Of a DNA stretch of 64,000 nucleotides, positions 56,484-64,000 are shown in pieces. The position numbers and the translations under genes are program-made. Numbering within the stretch: the stretch's first letter is position 1; every line of letters begins with the position of its first letter. Source of the stretch: an uncultured Alteromonadaceae bacterium (GTDB taxonomy: Bacteria; Pseudomonadota; Gammaproteobacteria; Enterobacterales; Alteromonadaceae). A model generated the notes under the pieces. It searched no databases. It saw only the letters and a list, made by a program, of their open reading frames with translations, and was not told where the DNA came from. The stretch is taken from assembly GCA_947501935.1 (NCBI GenBank), contig CANMXU010000026.1:1-64000 (forward strand). The letters are read 5' to 3'.

Positions 56484-56991
56484 TGTATTGACCTCGCTTC
56501 AATGGTTCTTCATCTAAAGCATCTTTTAATTGGTTACGTGCTCTAAATAGTCGAGTCATTACCGTGTTCTTATTTAACGATAGCATTGCGGCAATTTCTT
56601 CACCGCTAAAGCCACCTACAACTTGTAATACCAAAGGCTCTCGGTATTCTTCGGGTAGCGCCGCTATTTTTTCTCTTAACCAGTGATTCTCTATTTCTTG
56701 TTCAGTACTGGCTGACTTGGTATCGGTTATTGTTGACTCTTCATAGTCACTCATATCAAAACGCTTGCGCTCAAAGCGGCGAGCATTTTCTCGTCTTAAT
56801 ATGGTGATCAACCATGACTTAGCGGCTTTTTCATCTTTTAAAGAGTCAAGCGCACGCCATGCCCGTAAGAAGGTTTCTTGCACTAAATCTTCGGCGACTT
56901 GTTTTTCGTTGCATAACCAGTATGCGTAACGGAATAAGTCGCCATGAAGAGCTTTAACGAGTGCTTCGTATCGTATTTGTTTAGTCGCCAT
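56476..56991 (-). CDS. ECF-type RNA polymerase sigma factor
   Basis: A 171-residue sigma-70 family member of ECF size. Region 2 lies at about residues 8-75 (DLFRYAYWLCNEKQVAEDLVQETFLRAWRAL) and region 4 at about 110-165 (LPEEYREPLVLQVVGGFSGEEIAAMLSLNKNTVMTRLFRARNQL). It lies immediately upstream of its likely anti-sigma partner. Upstream, at 57026-57031 and 57121-57126, are two CCTAGG palindromes in similar surroundings that could be regulatory. Confidence 0.93.
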   Translation of the reverse strand: MATKQIRYEALVKALHGDLFRYAYWLCNEKQVAEDLVQETFLRAWRALDSLKDEKAAKSWLITILRRENARRFERKRFDMSDYEESTITDTKSASTEQEIENHWLREKIAALPEEYREPLVLQVVGGFSGEEIAAMLSLNKNTVMTRLFRARNQLKDALDEEPLKRGQYNG

Positions 56992-57300
56992 ATTTGAGTA
57001 GACCTGCTTAACGATAATTATATTCCCTAGGGTTAAAATTAATTTTGTTTATTTTGATATTAAGGTTATTTGATGTTTGCAACAGCCCATAATCAAGCAT
57101 AGTGGAACTGTGCGGCTAAACCTAGGGGTTATTAGCAAACACAAACGAATAGGTAAGCAATAAGAAGAAAAGTAGCAAGAAAAAGTAAATCAGAAAGCTG
57201 ACAGGGAAGTCGTAAGAAAATAAGCTAAGCGAATTGTATGGCACTATTCACTTAGCTTGTGACTTTCAGCTTAAGGCTCCTTTGTAGCTTCAAGCTAAAT
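56992..57300. other. Spacer between batD and the sigma-factor gene
   Basis: About 310 bp without a gene. It includes two CCTAGG palindromes 95 bp apart near the sigma gene and a 13-bp-stem hairpin at 57222-57258 (aagctaagcgaat against attcacttagctt) that may end the batD transcript. Confidence 0.5.
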
Positions 57301-58989
57301 TTAAGGATTTAACGAAAAGCTGGCCGCTTTTTTCGACGCCTTTGGCTTTTTATTGATTTGTTGCACGGCGGTTATTAGACTATTGCTTTGCCAGTTTTGC
57401 TCGCCTTTACCAAAGTAGCTTTGCTGTAATTCCACTACAGCGTTATTTAACTGGTTGTTATTCACTAACGCGAGTGCTTCATCTAACGTGCCGACGGCTT
57501 GGGCTTGTAACTTTAAAGAATTTATCCAAGGTACTAATAACGATAAAATTTGCTGTCCTTGATTCTTTTTACACGCCGCAAGTAAGGCTAAGTAAGCATC
57601 ATTTATTTTACCTACTGGCTTAATTTTTCCGGTGTTTTTCTTCTCTGCACTGTCGCCGGCTTTATGTCTTCTCGCTAATAGGGCGGTAGTAAGCCAAGCA
57701 AAGCTAGTTAATAGCCATAGTGCCAGGAAAAGCCATTGTAAGTTTGACGCTTTGGTTACTGTAACCACTACTTGTTCGCCATTGCCTGAGCCTGTGTTGC
57801 TGCTATTTGCGGCATTTGCCAAGTTCTGATTTTCTAATTCAGGATTAGGTAAAACAGTAATTTTCTGAGCTGGAATAGTCGCTACTTGGTAACTGTTGGT
57901 TACGGTATTCCACCATGGAATTGTTACCTCTGGTAGCTCAAACTCTCCGGCTTGGCCTGCAACTAGCGCAAAACCTCTAACTTGTTGACTCACTAGACGT
58001 TCGCTATTTATACCAGTATGTAATTCGGCTTGATCAGGATAAACTTTTATACCCTCAGGTACCGCCATGGTTAGTGCGGGGAGTTGCTCTTCTGATAAGC
58101 CCGCTGCGGTTAATGTAAGAGTACGAGTTATTGGTTCGCCAACGGTGAATGTATTTACATCAGGCTGCCATTCTTGGTGCAGGGTTAATATTTCACTTGG
58201 TAACCAGTCGCCTTGGTAGTTATCTGGTATTGGTTTTACGGTAATGTTAATTTCATCACCAATAATACTAACTGGTTTAGTGTCGTTATAGCTTAGAAAG
58301 TTAGAACGTCTAGCGGAAGGCACCATAATTTCGCCAGAAAATACTGGTGATTGTAAGATGAATTCGCCACTTTGCTGCGGAGTTATACCATAGGTGCGTT
58401 CAATAATGCGATAACGCTGACCATTGATAATATCTTGGCTTTCTTTGTCTTGACCAATTTGATTAATATTAGCGTTAATTAAGCTCGGCTCAGACATGCT
58501 GCCTCTTCTTAATTCCGCTGAAAAATGTAGTTTAACGGTTAAGGTAATTTGCTGCTGAACATATAGTTCTTTGCTCGATATGTCAGAAGTAATGAATATT
58601 TCTTTTGGTCCCTGATTAGCTTGTTCATTTTTAGCAAGTACGGTTAGGGTAATAGGCGAGGTTGATAACCCCTCTACCGTTAATGGTGGCACTATAAGAC
58701 TACCAGCACGTTTTGGGATAAGCACGGTTTGAAAGCGGGTAGTGCGGGTAGTTTTAAAATTCACCATGCTGGTTTGGCTGCTTACCGAAGTACGCTGCAC
58801 AATAAAGTCTTTTAAAAGTGGTGAGGTATCTAGGGCATTGGCGTCAACGCTATCGTTTACTTCAACAGTTAATACCAAAGACTCATTAACCCTTGCCGGG
58901 TTTCTATCAACGGTAGCTGTTGCTTGGCTTAGTGCCATTGCTGGTGTGATTAACAAAAAACCTAGTAAACATAAAAATACTCTTACCAC
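57301..58989 (-). CDS. batD: BatD-like oxygen-tolerance protein
   Basis: A 562-residue membrane-anchored periplasmic protein. A signal peptide covers about residues 1-19 (ending AMA-L). The long beta-rich periplasmic portion begins ATVDRNPARVNESLVLTVEV, typical of the BatD family. A helix at about residues 420-440 (LQWLFLALWLLTSFAWLTTALLA) anchors it, followed by a cytoplasmic tail with helical segments. Its start overlaps batB/C by 7 bp. The role in stress tolerance is known only loosely for the family. Confidence 0.85.
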   Translation of the reverse strand: MVRVFLCLLGFLLITPAMALSQATATVDRNPARVNESLVLTVEVNDSVDANALDTSPLLKDFIVQRTSVSSQTSMVNFKTTRTTRFQTVLIPKRAGSLIVPPLTVEGLSTSPITLTVLAKNEQANQGPKEIFITSDISSKELYVQQQITLTVKLHFSAELRRGSMSEPSLINANINQIGQDKESQDIINGQRYRIIERTYGITPQQSGEFILQSPVFSGEIMVPSARRSNFLSYNDTKPVSIIGDEINITVKPIPDNYQGDWLPSEILTLHQEWQPDVNTFTVGEPITRTLTLTAAGLSEEQLPALTMAVPEGIKVYPDQAELHTGINSERLVSQQVRGFALVAGQAGEFELPEVTIPWWNTVTNSYQVATIPAQKITVLPNPELENQNLANAANSSNTGSGNGEQVVVTVTKASNLQWLFLALWLLTSFAWLTTALLARRHKAGDSAEKKNTGKIKPVGKINDAYLALLAACKKNQGQQILSLLVPWINSLKLQAQAVGTLDEALALVNNNQLNNAVVELQQSYFGKGEQNWQSNSLITAVQQINKKPKASKKAASFSLNP

Positions 58990-60833
58990 TTCTTTTCTAC
59001 TCCTGAATTAGATTGTTCATGACGACGTTTTTGATACTCAAGTTGCATTTTATTGCGCAATAGTAAATAAGGGTCATCAGTGACCTTGTTAAATAATTTT
59101 TGCTGCTTTTGCTCGGCTTCTTTAGCTAAAGTACTTTGGCTTGGTATACTTTTGCTATCGCCATCTTCTGGATCAGAAATGTCGCTTTCTTGTTTTTTAT
59201 TAAGCTGTTGTTCTTCATCTTTTTGGTCTTGGTCTTGGTCTTGGTCTTGGTCTTGGTCTTGTTCTTGTAGTTCACTTTGTGCGTCAGAGTTTTGTTGAGA
59301 CTGTTCACTTCCTTGTTGTTCTTGCTGATCTTGCGGCTGTTCTTGGCCGCTGCTATTTTCCTGTTGTTCGCCAGTTTCATCTTTATTGTCTTGGCCTTGC
59401 TCTGTTTCTTCTTGATCGTGCTGATTTTCTTTGTCTTGTTCGCCGCTTGAGTTTTTAGATTTAAGCTCAAGTTCCTTTTGTTTTTCTAATATTTCTTTAT
59501 TGGTTTTAGCCGCTTCAAAATCAGGGTTAAGTTCAAGCGCTTTATCATATGCGGCTATTGCCTCATCAAGTTTCTTGAGGCCAGCGTAACTGTTGCCTTG
59601 GTTATAATAAGCTTCGGCGGTATTACTTTGCTGAAACGCAGTTATTGCTTTTTCATATTCACCGGCGCGATATAATGCACTGCCTTGCCAATTAGTATCT
59701 TCAAAGGTTTCGGCAGCTTGGACATAATCTTCGCTAATGTATTTGCTTTGTGCTTGCTGGTTTGGTGTTTGCCATAAGTCTTGCCAAGTTGTTGCATACA
59801 CTGGCTCTGTTGGCACTAAAAATAATAAAGGTAATAGGCTAAGTAGTGCTCCGCGGCGGAAATAATACAGTAATATCGGCAAAATACACAGAATTAACCA
59901 GGGGCCAAACTCTTGCCAGTGATCACCAGAGCTAAGGCTATCTTCATCTTCTTGTGCTTCACCAAGCACTCTATTTTTAGCTACTTTTACCAAGGCCTCA
60001 ATATCAGCTGATTGTGTGGTTATATTTTGGTAAACGCCGTTACCACGGCTGGCAACACCGGCTAAAAGCTCTTGTGATAATTTAGGCAGAATAATTGCGC
60101 CGCGATTGTTTTTCATTAACTCGCCATTAGTTAACTTTATTGGCGCACCATCTGGTGTTCCAATACCTAATATATTTAATTTATAAGGATGTTCACGTGA
60201 CCACTGCGTTATATCTTGAGTATCTTGATTGTCGATACCGTCGGTAAACCAATAAATATCACCTTTAATATGCCCCGCATTTTTTAACATTTTATGTGCT
60301 AATTCAAGTGCGGCAATAGGGTTACTACCAACTGCTGGCATAATGTCAGGGGTAAGCGAGGGTAATAATAATTTTAGATTATTAATGTCTTCGGTGAGCG
60401 GACTGATGACAAAGGCATCACCGGCATAAGCGATAAGCCCCATTTCCCCTTGATTTAAACTATCTAATAGATCATTGGCTTTATAACGAGCACGGGTTAA
60501 ACGGTTTGGCGCTAAGTCAGTCGCTAGCATTGAATACGACATGTCCATGATCAGCACTGAGCCTTGCTGTAATTGATAAACCGGCTGCGGCAGTTTCTTC
60601 CACGTAGGCCCAGCTAAGGCAATAATCGTGAGTATACCAATAATAAAGGGGCCCATTATCGACATTGATTGGCTGCTACTGCGGTTATCAACCAGTACGT
60701 TGGCTAAATGTTTCGGTAATAATTTTTGCCAGCCTGATTGTTGAACTTTATGTTTCTTTAACAAATACATCAAAGCAGCTAAGGCAGCAAAAGCGAACAG
60801 CCATAATGGGCGGATAAAGTGAAAGTCGCTCAT
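58983..60833 (-). CDS. batB: BatB/BatC fusion: VWA domain plus TPR and acidic low-complexity region
   Basis: A 616-residue protein joining what are two proteins in some bacteria. Two membrane helices lie near residues 7-25 and 60-78. A von Willebrand A domain follows with MIDAS DMSYS at residues 97-101, then two more helices near 310-345. TPR units lie at about 378-445 (AYYNQGNSYAGLKKLDEAIAAYDKALELNPDFEAA). After that comes a Gln/Asp/Glu-rich region, including a (DQ)n run at about residues 525-537 encoded by six ggtctt hexamers on the plus strand at 59225-59260. Confidence 0.87.
   Translation of the reverse strand: MSDFHFIRPLWLFAFAALAALMYLLKKHKVQQSGWQKLLPKHLANVLVDNRSSSQSMSIMGPFIIGILTIIALAGPTWKKLPQPVYQLQQGSVLIMDMSYSMLATDLAPNRLTRARYKANDLLDSLNQGEMGLIAYAGDAFVISPLTEDINNLKLLLPSLTPDIMPAVGSNPIAALELAHKMLKNAGHIKGDIYWFTDGIDNQDTQDITQWSREHPYKLNILGIGTPDGAPIKLTNGELMKNNRGAIILPKLSQELLAGVASRGNGVYQNITTQSADIEALVKVAKNRVLGEAQEDEDSLSSGDHWQEFGPWLILCILPILLYYFRRGALLSLLPLLFLVPTEPVYATTWQDLWQTPNQQAQSKYISEDYVQAAETFEDTNWQGSALYRAGEYEKAITAFQQSNTAEAYYNQGNSYAGLKKLDEAIAAYDKALELNPDFEAAKTNKEILEKQKELELKSKNSSGEQDKENQHDQEETEQGQDNKDETGEQQENSSGQEQPQDQQEQQGSEQSQQNSDAQSELQEQDQDQDQDQDQDQKDEEQQLNKKQESDISDPEDGDSKSIPSQSTLAKEAEQKQQKLFNKVTDDPYLLLRNKMQLEYQKRRHEQSNSGVEKKW
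59225..59260. repeat. In-frame hexamer microsatellite (ggtctt)6 in batB/C
   Basis: Six perfect copies of ggtctt encode the Asp-Gln dipeptide repeat on the minus strand. Slippage would change length by two residues without a frameshift. Confidence 0.9.
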
Positions 60834-60837
60834 CTAT

Positions 60838-61857
60838 TTATTCCGGTTTGGTAAATTTAGGGGCAAGGGTTAGCCAAAGGATATAGCCGAAACTAATTAG
60901 TAGCGCTAAGGATAATGGCCAGTAAAACATTGCACTTACAGGGCGCATTTTCTGTTGCTCCTGCTCAACCGGCTCTAATTGGTCAAGCAGCAGATAAATT
61001 TCTTCCATGTCTTCGGCGCTTTCGGCAAGGAAATATTTACCTCCGGTTTTATCAGCCATTTCGGTTAATAATTTTTCATCTAAATCGCGAAAAGAGCTAG
61101 CTGAACCTATATTGCCAATTCGGCTAATAGCTTGGCTACGAAATAGTGTATTCTGCGCTGACTCGCCAGCGCCAATACCTATGGTGTAAATCGTTATGTT
61201 ATTATTTACAGCTAATTCAAGTGCTTCATCAGGCGTTATTTTTCCTGCGGTATTACGACCGTCAGTAACTAATAACAAGATTCGGTTAGACACTTCTTTT
61301 TCTGCAAACCTTTTGGTTGCTAGAGTAACCGCATCACCAATAGCGGTTTGTGTACCTACTAAACCTATCACGCTTTCATCAAGCATCTGCTTCACGGTTT
61401 TTCGATCATAGGTCATCGGGGTTTGCATATAAGCGTCATCACCAAATAGGATCAAACCTAAACGGTCACCGACACGGCGTTCAATAAAGTCACCTAATAC
61501 GACCTTAAGCATTTCTAAGCGGTTAACAAGGTCACCATTTAAGCGCATATCTTCAGCTTTCATACTGCCTGATAAATCAACCGCTATCATCATCTCTCTA
61601 CTTTCGGTTGGAATGTTAACAGCGTCGCCTAGCCATTGTGGACGGCTACCGGCAAGTACAAATAAAAGCCAAATTAAACTCAATAAGATTAATGGTATAT
61701 GTTGTTTCTTGGCTGTAGTGGCGCTGCCGCCGACATTCTCAATAATAGTCGGCATTTTAAGGGTAGCGACCCCAGCCTTAGTTTTGGCAGGTAACCGATA
61801 CATTAATAAAGGCAAAGGTAAGGCGAGTAATAACCAAGGCCAAGCAAAGTTGATCAT
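60838..61857 (-). CDS. batA: BatA-like von Willebrand A protein
   Basis: A 339-residue inner-membrane protein. Helices occur at about residues 3-20, 53-70 and 312-332. The VWA domain has a complete MIDAS: D94, S96, S98 in DLSGSMKAED, and LLVTDGRNTAG later. It lies between DUF4381 and the batB/C fusion with a 4-bp overlap upstream. Confidence 0.9.
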   Translation of the reverse strand: MINFAWPWLLLALPLPLLMYRLPAKTKAGVATLKMPTIIENVGGSATTAKKQHIPLILLSLIWLLFVLAGSRPQWLGDAVNIPTESREMMIAVDLSGSMKAEDMRLNGDLVNRLEMLKVVLGDFIERRVGDRLGLILFGDDAYMQTPMTYDRKTVKQMLDESVIGLVGTQTAIGDAVTLATKRFAEKEVSNRILLLVTDGRNTAGKITPDEALELAVNNNITIYTIGIGAGESAQNTLFRSQAISRIGNIGSASSFRDLDEKLLTEMADKTGGKYFLAESAEDMEEIYLLLDQLEPVEQEQQKMRPVSAMFYWPLSLALLISFGYILWLTLAPKFTKPE

Positions 61858-62390
61858 TTTATGGCTCCTTTATCTTTGTTCACCGGTAGCGCATGAGTTA
61901 CCCATAATATAGCGGCCTGTTTAAAGGTGTTATGCTCGAAATTATCAACAGCATTTTCAGGTGATTTATATAAGTCATTAAATGCATTCGCACTTAAGTC
62001 ATTAAAGCTAAGCTGTTTTTCTGGTGGTAAGCTTTGCTGTAAAAACTGCTGAAACTGTTGGCCAAAAAGTGAGGCGACTTTTTTACGAGGAAAATATTGT
62101 AGCGCCGCCCATTTTAAAATACTGACAATGTGCTCATTACTTAATTCATCTTGGTTAAGCTGAGCTAAAGCGCTGCGTTGTTGTTTACGTAATTGACGGC
62201 GTTTTACTAATTTAACGATTAACCCAGTGAGTAAAATCGACACGAGAATAATAACCACCCACCAGCCAGGGGCAAGGGGGAAATAGCCAAACTGCTCGGG
62301 TTCGATAATATCGATAAGCCCTTCGAGCGGATTCATTGCGTTGCTAGATGGTGCTTGACTGGCTTGATTTAAGGCGTTGGTCTGGTTCAT
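61854..62390 (-). CDS. DUF4381 protein of the Bat operon
   Basis: A 178-residue protein with one membrane helix (about residues 40-62, WWVVIILVSILLTGLIVKL) and a basic, helical cytoplasmic tail (KRRQLRKQQRSALAQLNQDE). DUF4381 accompanies MoxR and VWA proteins in this order. Function is unknown. It overlaps both neighbours by 4 bp. Confidence 0.85.
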   Translation of the reverse strand: MNQTNALNQASQAPSSNAMNPLEGLIDIIEPEQFGYFPLAPGWWVVIILVSILLTGLIVKLVKRRQLRKQQRSALAQLNQDELSNEHIVSILKWAALQYFPRKKVASLFGQQFQQFLQQSLPPEKQLSFNDLSANAFNDLYKSPENAVDNFEHNTFKQAAILWVTHALPVNKDKGAIK

Positions 62391-63406
62391 GATAAACCCT
62401 CAGCTTTGAGCTGACTTTCAAGTGAGCTTCCTGCATCAAAAGCGATGAGCCGTGCTCCTGATTTTTCTAAGATTTGTTTAATATTTTCATTACGAATATT
62501 GGCGGCTTCTCGATAAAGGTTAAGGGTTTTTTTATCCCCTAAGGTAAATTCTTGACGGGTTTTACCATTGGTTACCGCAACATTAATACGCTGCTCTGTT
62601 TGTGGAAGTTCATGCTCTAATCGGTCTGAAATCAAACACACAATCAGTTCACAGTGACGGCTAATATGAGAAAAGTGACGCATCGCTTCATCGTTAATAT
62701 TGTGGCCGTCGGTGATTAAATAGACCAAGCTGCCTGGGCGGGCGAGTTGACGAACCCGAGCACAGTTTTGCTCAAAACAGCGGGTTGCATTGGCTTGGTT
62801 AAATTCATGGCTGGCAAGCTTTTGCTCTGAAAACTGGTTTTCAATACTTTCTTGATGAAGTTGCACTAAAGAATGTAGGTAGTGTAATACTCCTTCTTTG
62901 CGCGAGCGCGGCTTTAATTCATGATGATGATTTTGATTAAAAACAATGCCGCCAATACGGTCGCCACGTCCTTTTGCATGCCAGGCTACCAGTGACGCAA
63001 GATGCGCCGCTTGCACTGACTTAAATAATAACTGACTGCCAAATAACATGCTGGGTGTTAAGTCGGTGACAATTAATACTGGACGCTCTACTTCTTCACG
63101 AAATAACTTGGTATGGGTTTTACCGGTACGGGCGGTAACGCGCCAGTCAATTGCACGAATATCATCACCGGTTTGATAATGACGCACTTCGTCAAACTCC
63201 ATACCGCGGCCTTTATTACGCGACAGGTATTGCCCCGACATTTTGCCGTGCAAGCTGCGGTTTGGCCTTAAGTTAATCAACGAGGTTTTATTTTGATAAG
63301 GAATTAATTCAGTGATGGCTAAATTAATGCCATCACTATGAATACTGGCCAGTTGTTTATGGGTACTGACATAGTGCTCTTTGGGTTTAGAAAAATTAAA
63401 CAACAT
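62387..63406 (-). CDS. DUF58 protein of the MoxR/Bat operon
   Basis: A 339-residue protein. The DUF58 signature is visible at about residues 72-100: EFDEVRHYQTGDDIRAIDWRVTAR, then KLFREEVERPVLIVTDLTPSM. It also has VWA-like features. It stands next to moxR, and the two are thought to work together, perhaps in metal-cofactor insertion or protein maturation. Confidence 0.92.
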   Translation of the reverse strand: MLFNFSKPKEHYVSTHKQLASIHSDGINLAITELIPYQNKTSLINLRPNRSLHGKMSGQYLSRNKGRGMEFDEVRHYQTGDDIRAIDWRVTARTGKTHTKLFREEVERPVLIVTDLTPSMLFGSQLLFKSVQAAHLASLVAWHAKGRGDRIGGIVFNQNHHHELKPRSRKEGVLHYLHSLVQLHQESIENQFSEQKLASHEFNQANATRCFEQNCARVRQLARPGSLVYLITDGHNINDEAMRHFSHISRHCELIVCLISDRLEHELPQTEQRINVAVTNGKTRQEFTLGDKKTLNLYREAANIRNENIKQILEKSGARLIAFDAGSSLESQLKAEGLS

Positions 63407-63464
63407 TAATCATGCCTTACTCATTACTTTTAATGACTACCTGAACGAACATCACGAGAGAAGC

Positions 63465-64000
63465 TTAGGCAACAGCCACTAAGCTTAATAGGTGGTCAAG
63501 AATTTCATTCGCGGTTAAGCCTTCAGCTTCTGCTTGATAGGTTAACAATAAGCGATGTCTTAATACGTTGTGAAATACCGCTTGGACATCTTCAGGGCTA
63601 ACAAAGTCTCGGCTATGTAACCAAGCTCTTGCGCGCGCGCAGCGGTCTAAGGCGATAGTTGCACGAGGGCTGACCCCATAAGCTAACCATTTTTTTAATT
63701 TATCGTCGTATTTTTCTGGCTGACGCGTCGCCATGACTAAATCAACAATATATTGTTCAATCGCTGGCGCCATATGAATGTTTAATACTTCATCACGCGC
63801 GGTGAAAATATCATCTTGGGTAATGGTATCAATGGCCGCTTTGGCTTGCTTTAACGCTTCGCCACGATTTAACTTTAATATATCAAGTTCACTTTCCGCA
63901 TTGGGGTAGTCAATTTCAAGGTGCATTAAAAAGCGGTCAAGTTGAGCTTCAGGTAATGGGTAAGTGCCTTCTTGCTCGATAGGGTTTTGCGTCGCCATAA
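63465..64000 (-). CDS. MoxR-type AAA ATPase, C-terminal part (truncated by the window edge)
   Basis: The last ~178 residues of a MoxR ATPase. The visible part begins [23 protein letters not shown], containing the sensor and arginine-finger region, and goes on to the lid domain ([30 protein letters not shown]). The methionine at 63998 is internal, since full-length relatives are about 320 residues with Walker motifs upstream, so the start lies beyond base 64000. It heads the Bat operon. Confidence 0.93.
   Translation of the reverse strand, partial: MATQNPIEQEGTYPLPEAQLDRFLMHLEIDYPNAESELDILKLNRGEALKQAKAAIDTITQDDIFTARDEVLNIHMAPAIEQYIVDLVMATRQPEKYDDKLKKWLAYGVSPRATIALDRCARARAWLHSRDFVSPEDVQAVFHNVLRHRLLLTYQAEAEGLTANEILDHLLSLVAVA

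Noticed and set aside
59126-59470. Lys/Thr-rich reading frame inside batB/C
   Set aside because: It is an alternative reading of the repetitive hexamer and Gln-rich region; repetitive coding sequence keeps several frames open.

Overview
The window looks like the chromosome of a marine gammaproteobacterium of the Alteromonadales, closest in style to Colwellia or Thalassotalea. The grounds are the low G+C, the cysD-cysN-SLC13 transporter-cysC order, a DUF3379 anti-sigma/ECF sigma pair, a Bat (MoxR/VWA) operon, and many short intergenic repeats. This placement is inference from gene content and family knowledge, not from a marker gene. No rRNA, tRNA, CRISPR array, transposase or phage gene was seen.

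Layout. 1-1.5 kb: a POT-family peptide transporter on the minus strand, then a 268-bp MITE-like element with 16-bp inverted ends. 2.2-7.8 kb: two tandem paralogous outer-membrane polysaccharide export (OPX, multi-SLBB) proteins. 8-11.7 kb: three exported proteins, namely a PEP-CTERM lamin-tail protein, a small secreted beta-sandwich protein, and a cadherin/Ig-like lipoprotein that shares the small protein's domain at its C-terminus. 12-36.3 kb: a Wzx/Wzy-type surface polysaccharide locus. It holds Wzz and a WecA-like initiating transferase; a complete pseudaminic acid pathway (pseB, C, F, a PseG-PseH fusion, pseI); a WbpG/HisH/HisF-type amidotransferase trio predicted to make an acetamidino sugar; a glutaminase-less asparagine-synthetase-like protein beside a 2-oxoglutarate dioxygenase; a frameshifted hexapeptide acetyltransferase; glycosyltransferases; Wzy; acyltransferase 3; an acyltransferase stump; Wzx; and rmlA, C, D, B for dTDP-rhamnose.

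36.3-44.9 kb: sugar-nucleotide genes (manC, manB, ugd, galU, pgi). A HEPN/MNT toxin-antitoxin pair sits between two copies of the manC promoter and start; the first copy ends in a 25-codon manC stump. Tandem 120-bp repeats separate galU from pgi. 45.1-52.6 kb: sulfate activation (cysD, cysN, cysC with an SLC13 transporter), interrupted by a four-helix-bundle gene, followed by a DHH phosphoesterase and galE. 52.6-64 kb: an EAL-HDOD signalling protein, the PutP proline symporter, an ECF sigma/anti-sigma pair, and a minus-strand Bat operon (moxR partial, DUF58, DUF4381, batA, batB/C fusion, batD) that runs off the right edge.

Together the central genes suggest a heteropolymer started on undecaprenyl phosphate by WecA, built from pseudaminic acid (probably amidinated), rhamnose and other hexoses, flipped by Wzx, polymerised by Wzy, length-controlled by Wzz, and possibly exported through the OPX proteins. 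The polymer composition is inference. Several decoration genes in the cluster are broken or mutated, suggesting that the surface structure is evolving quickly.
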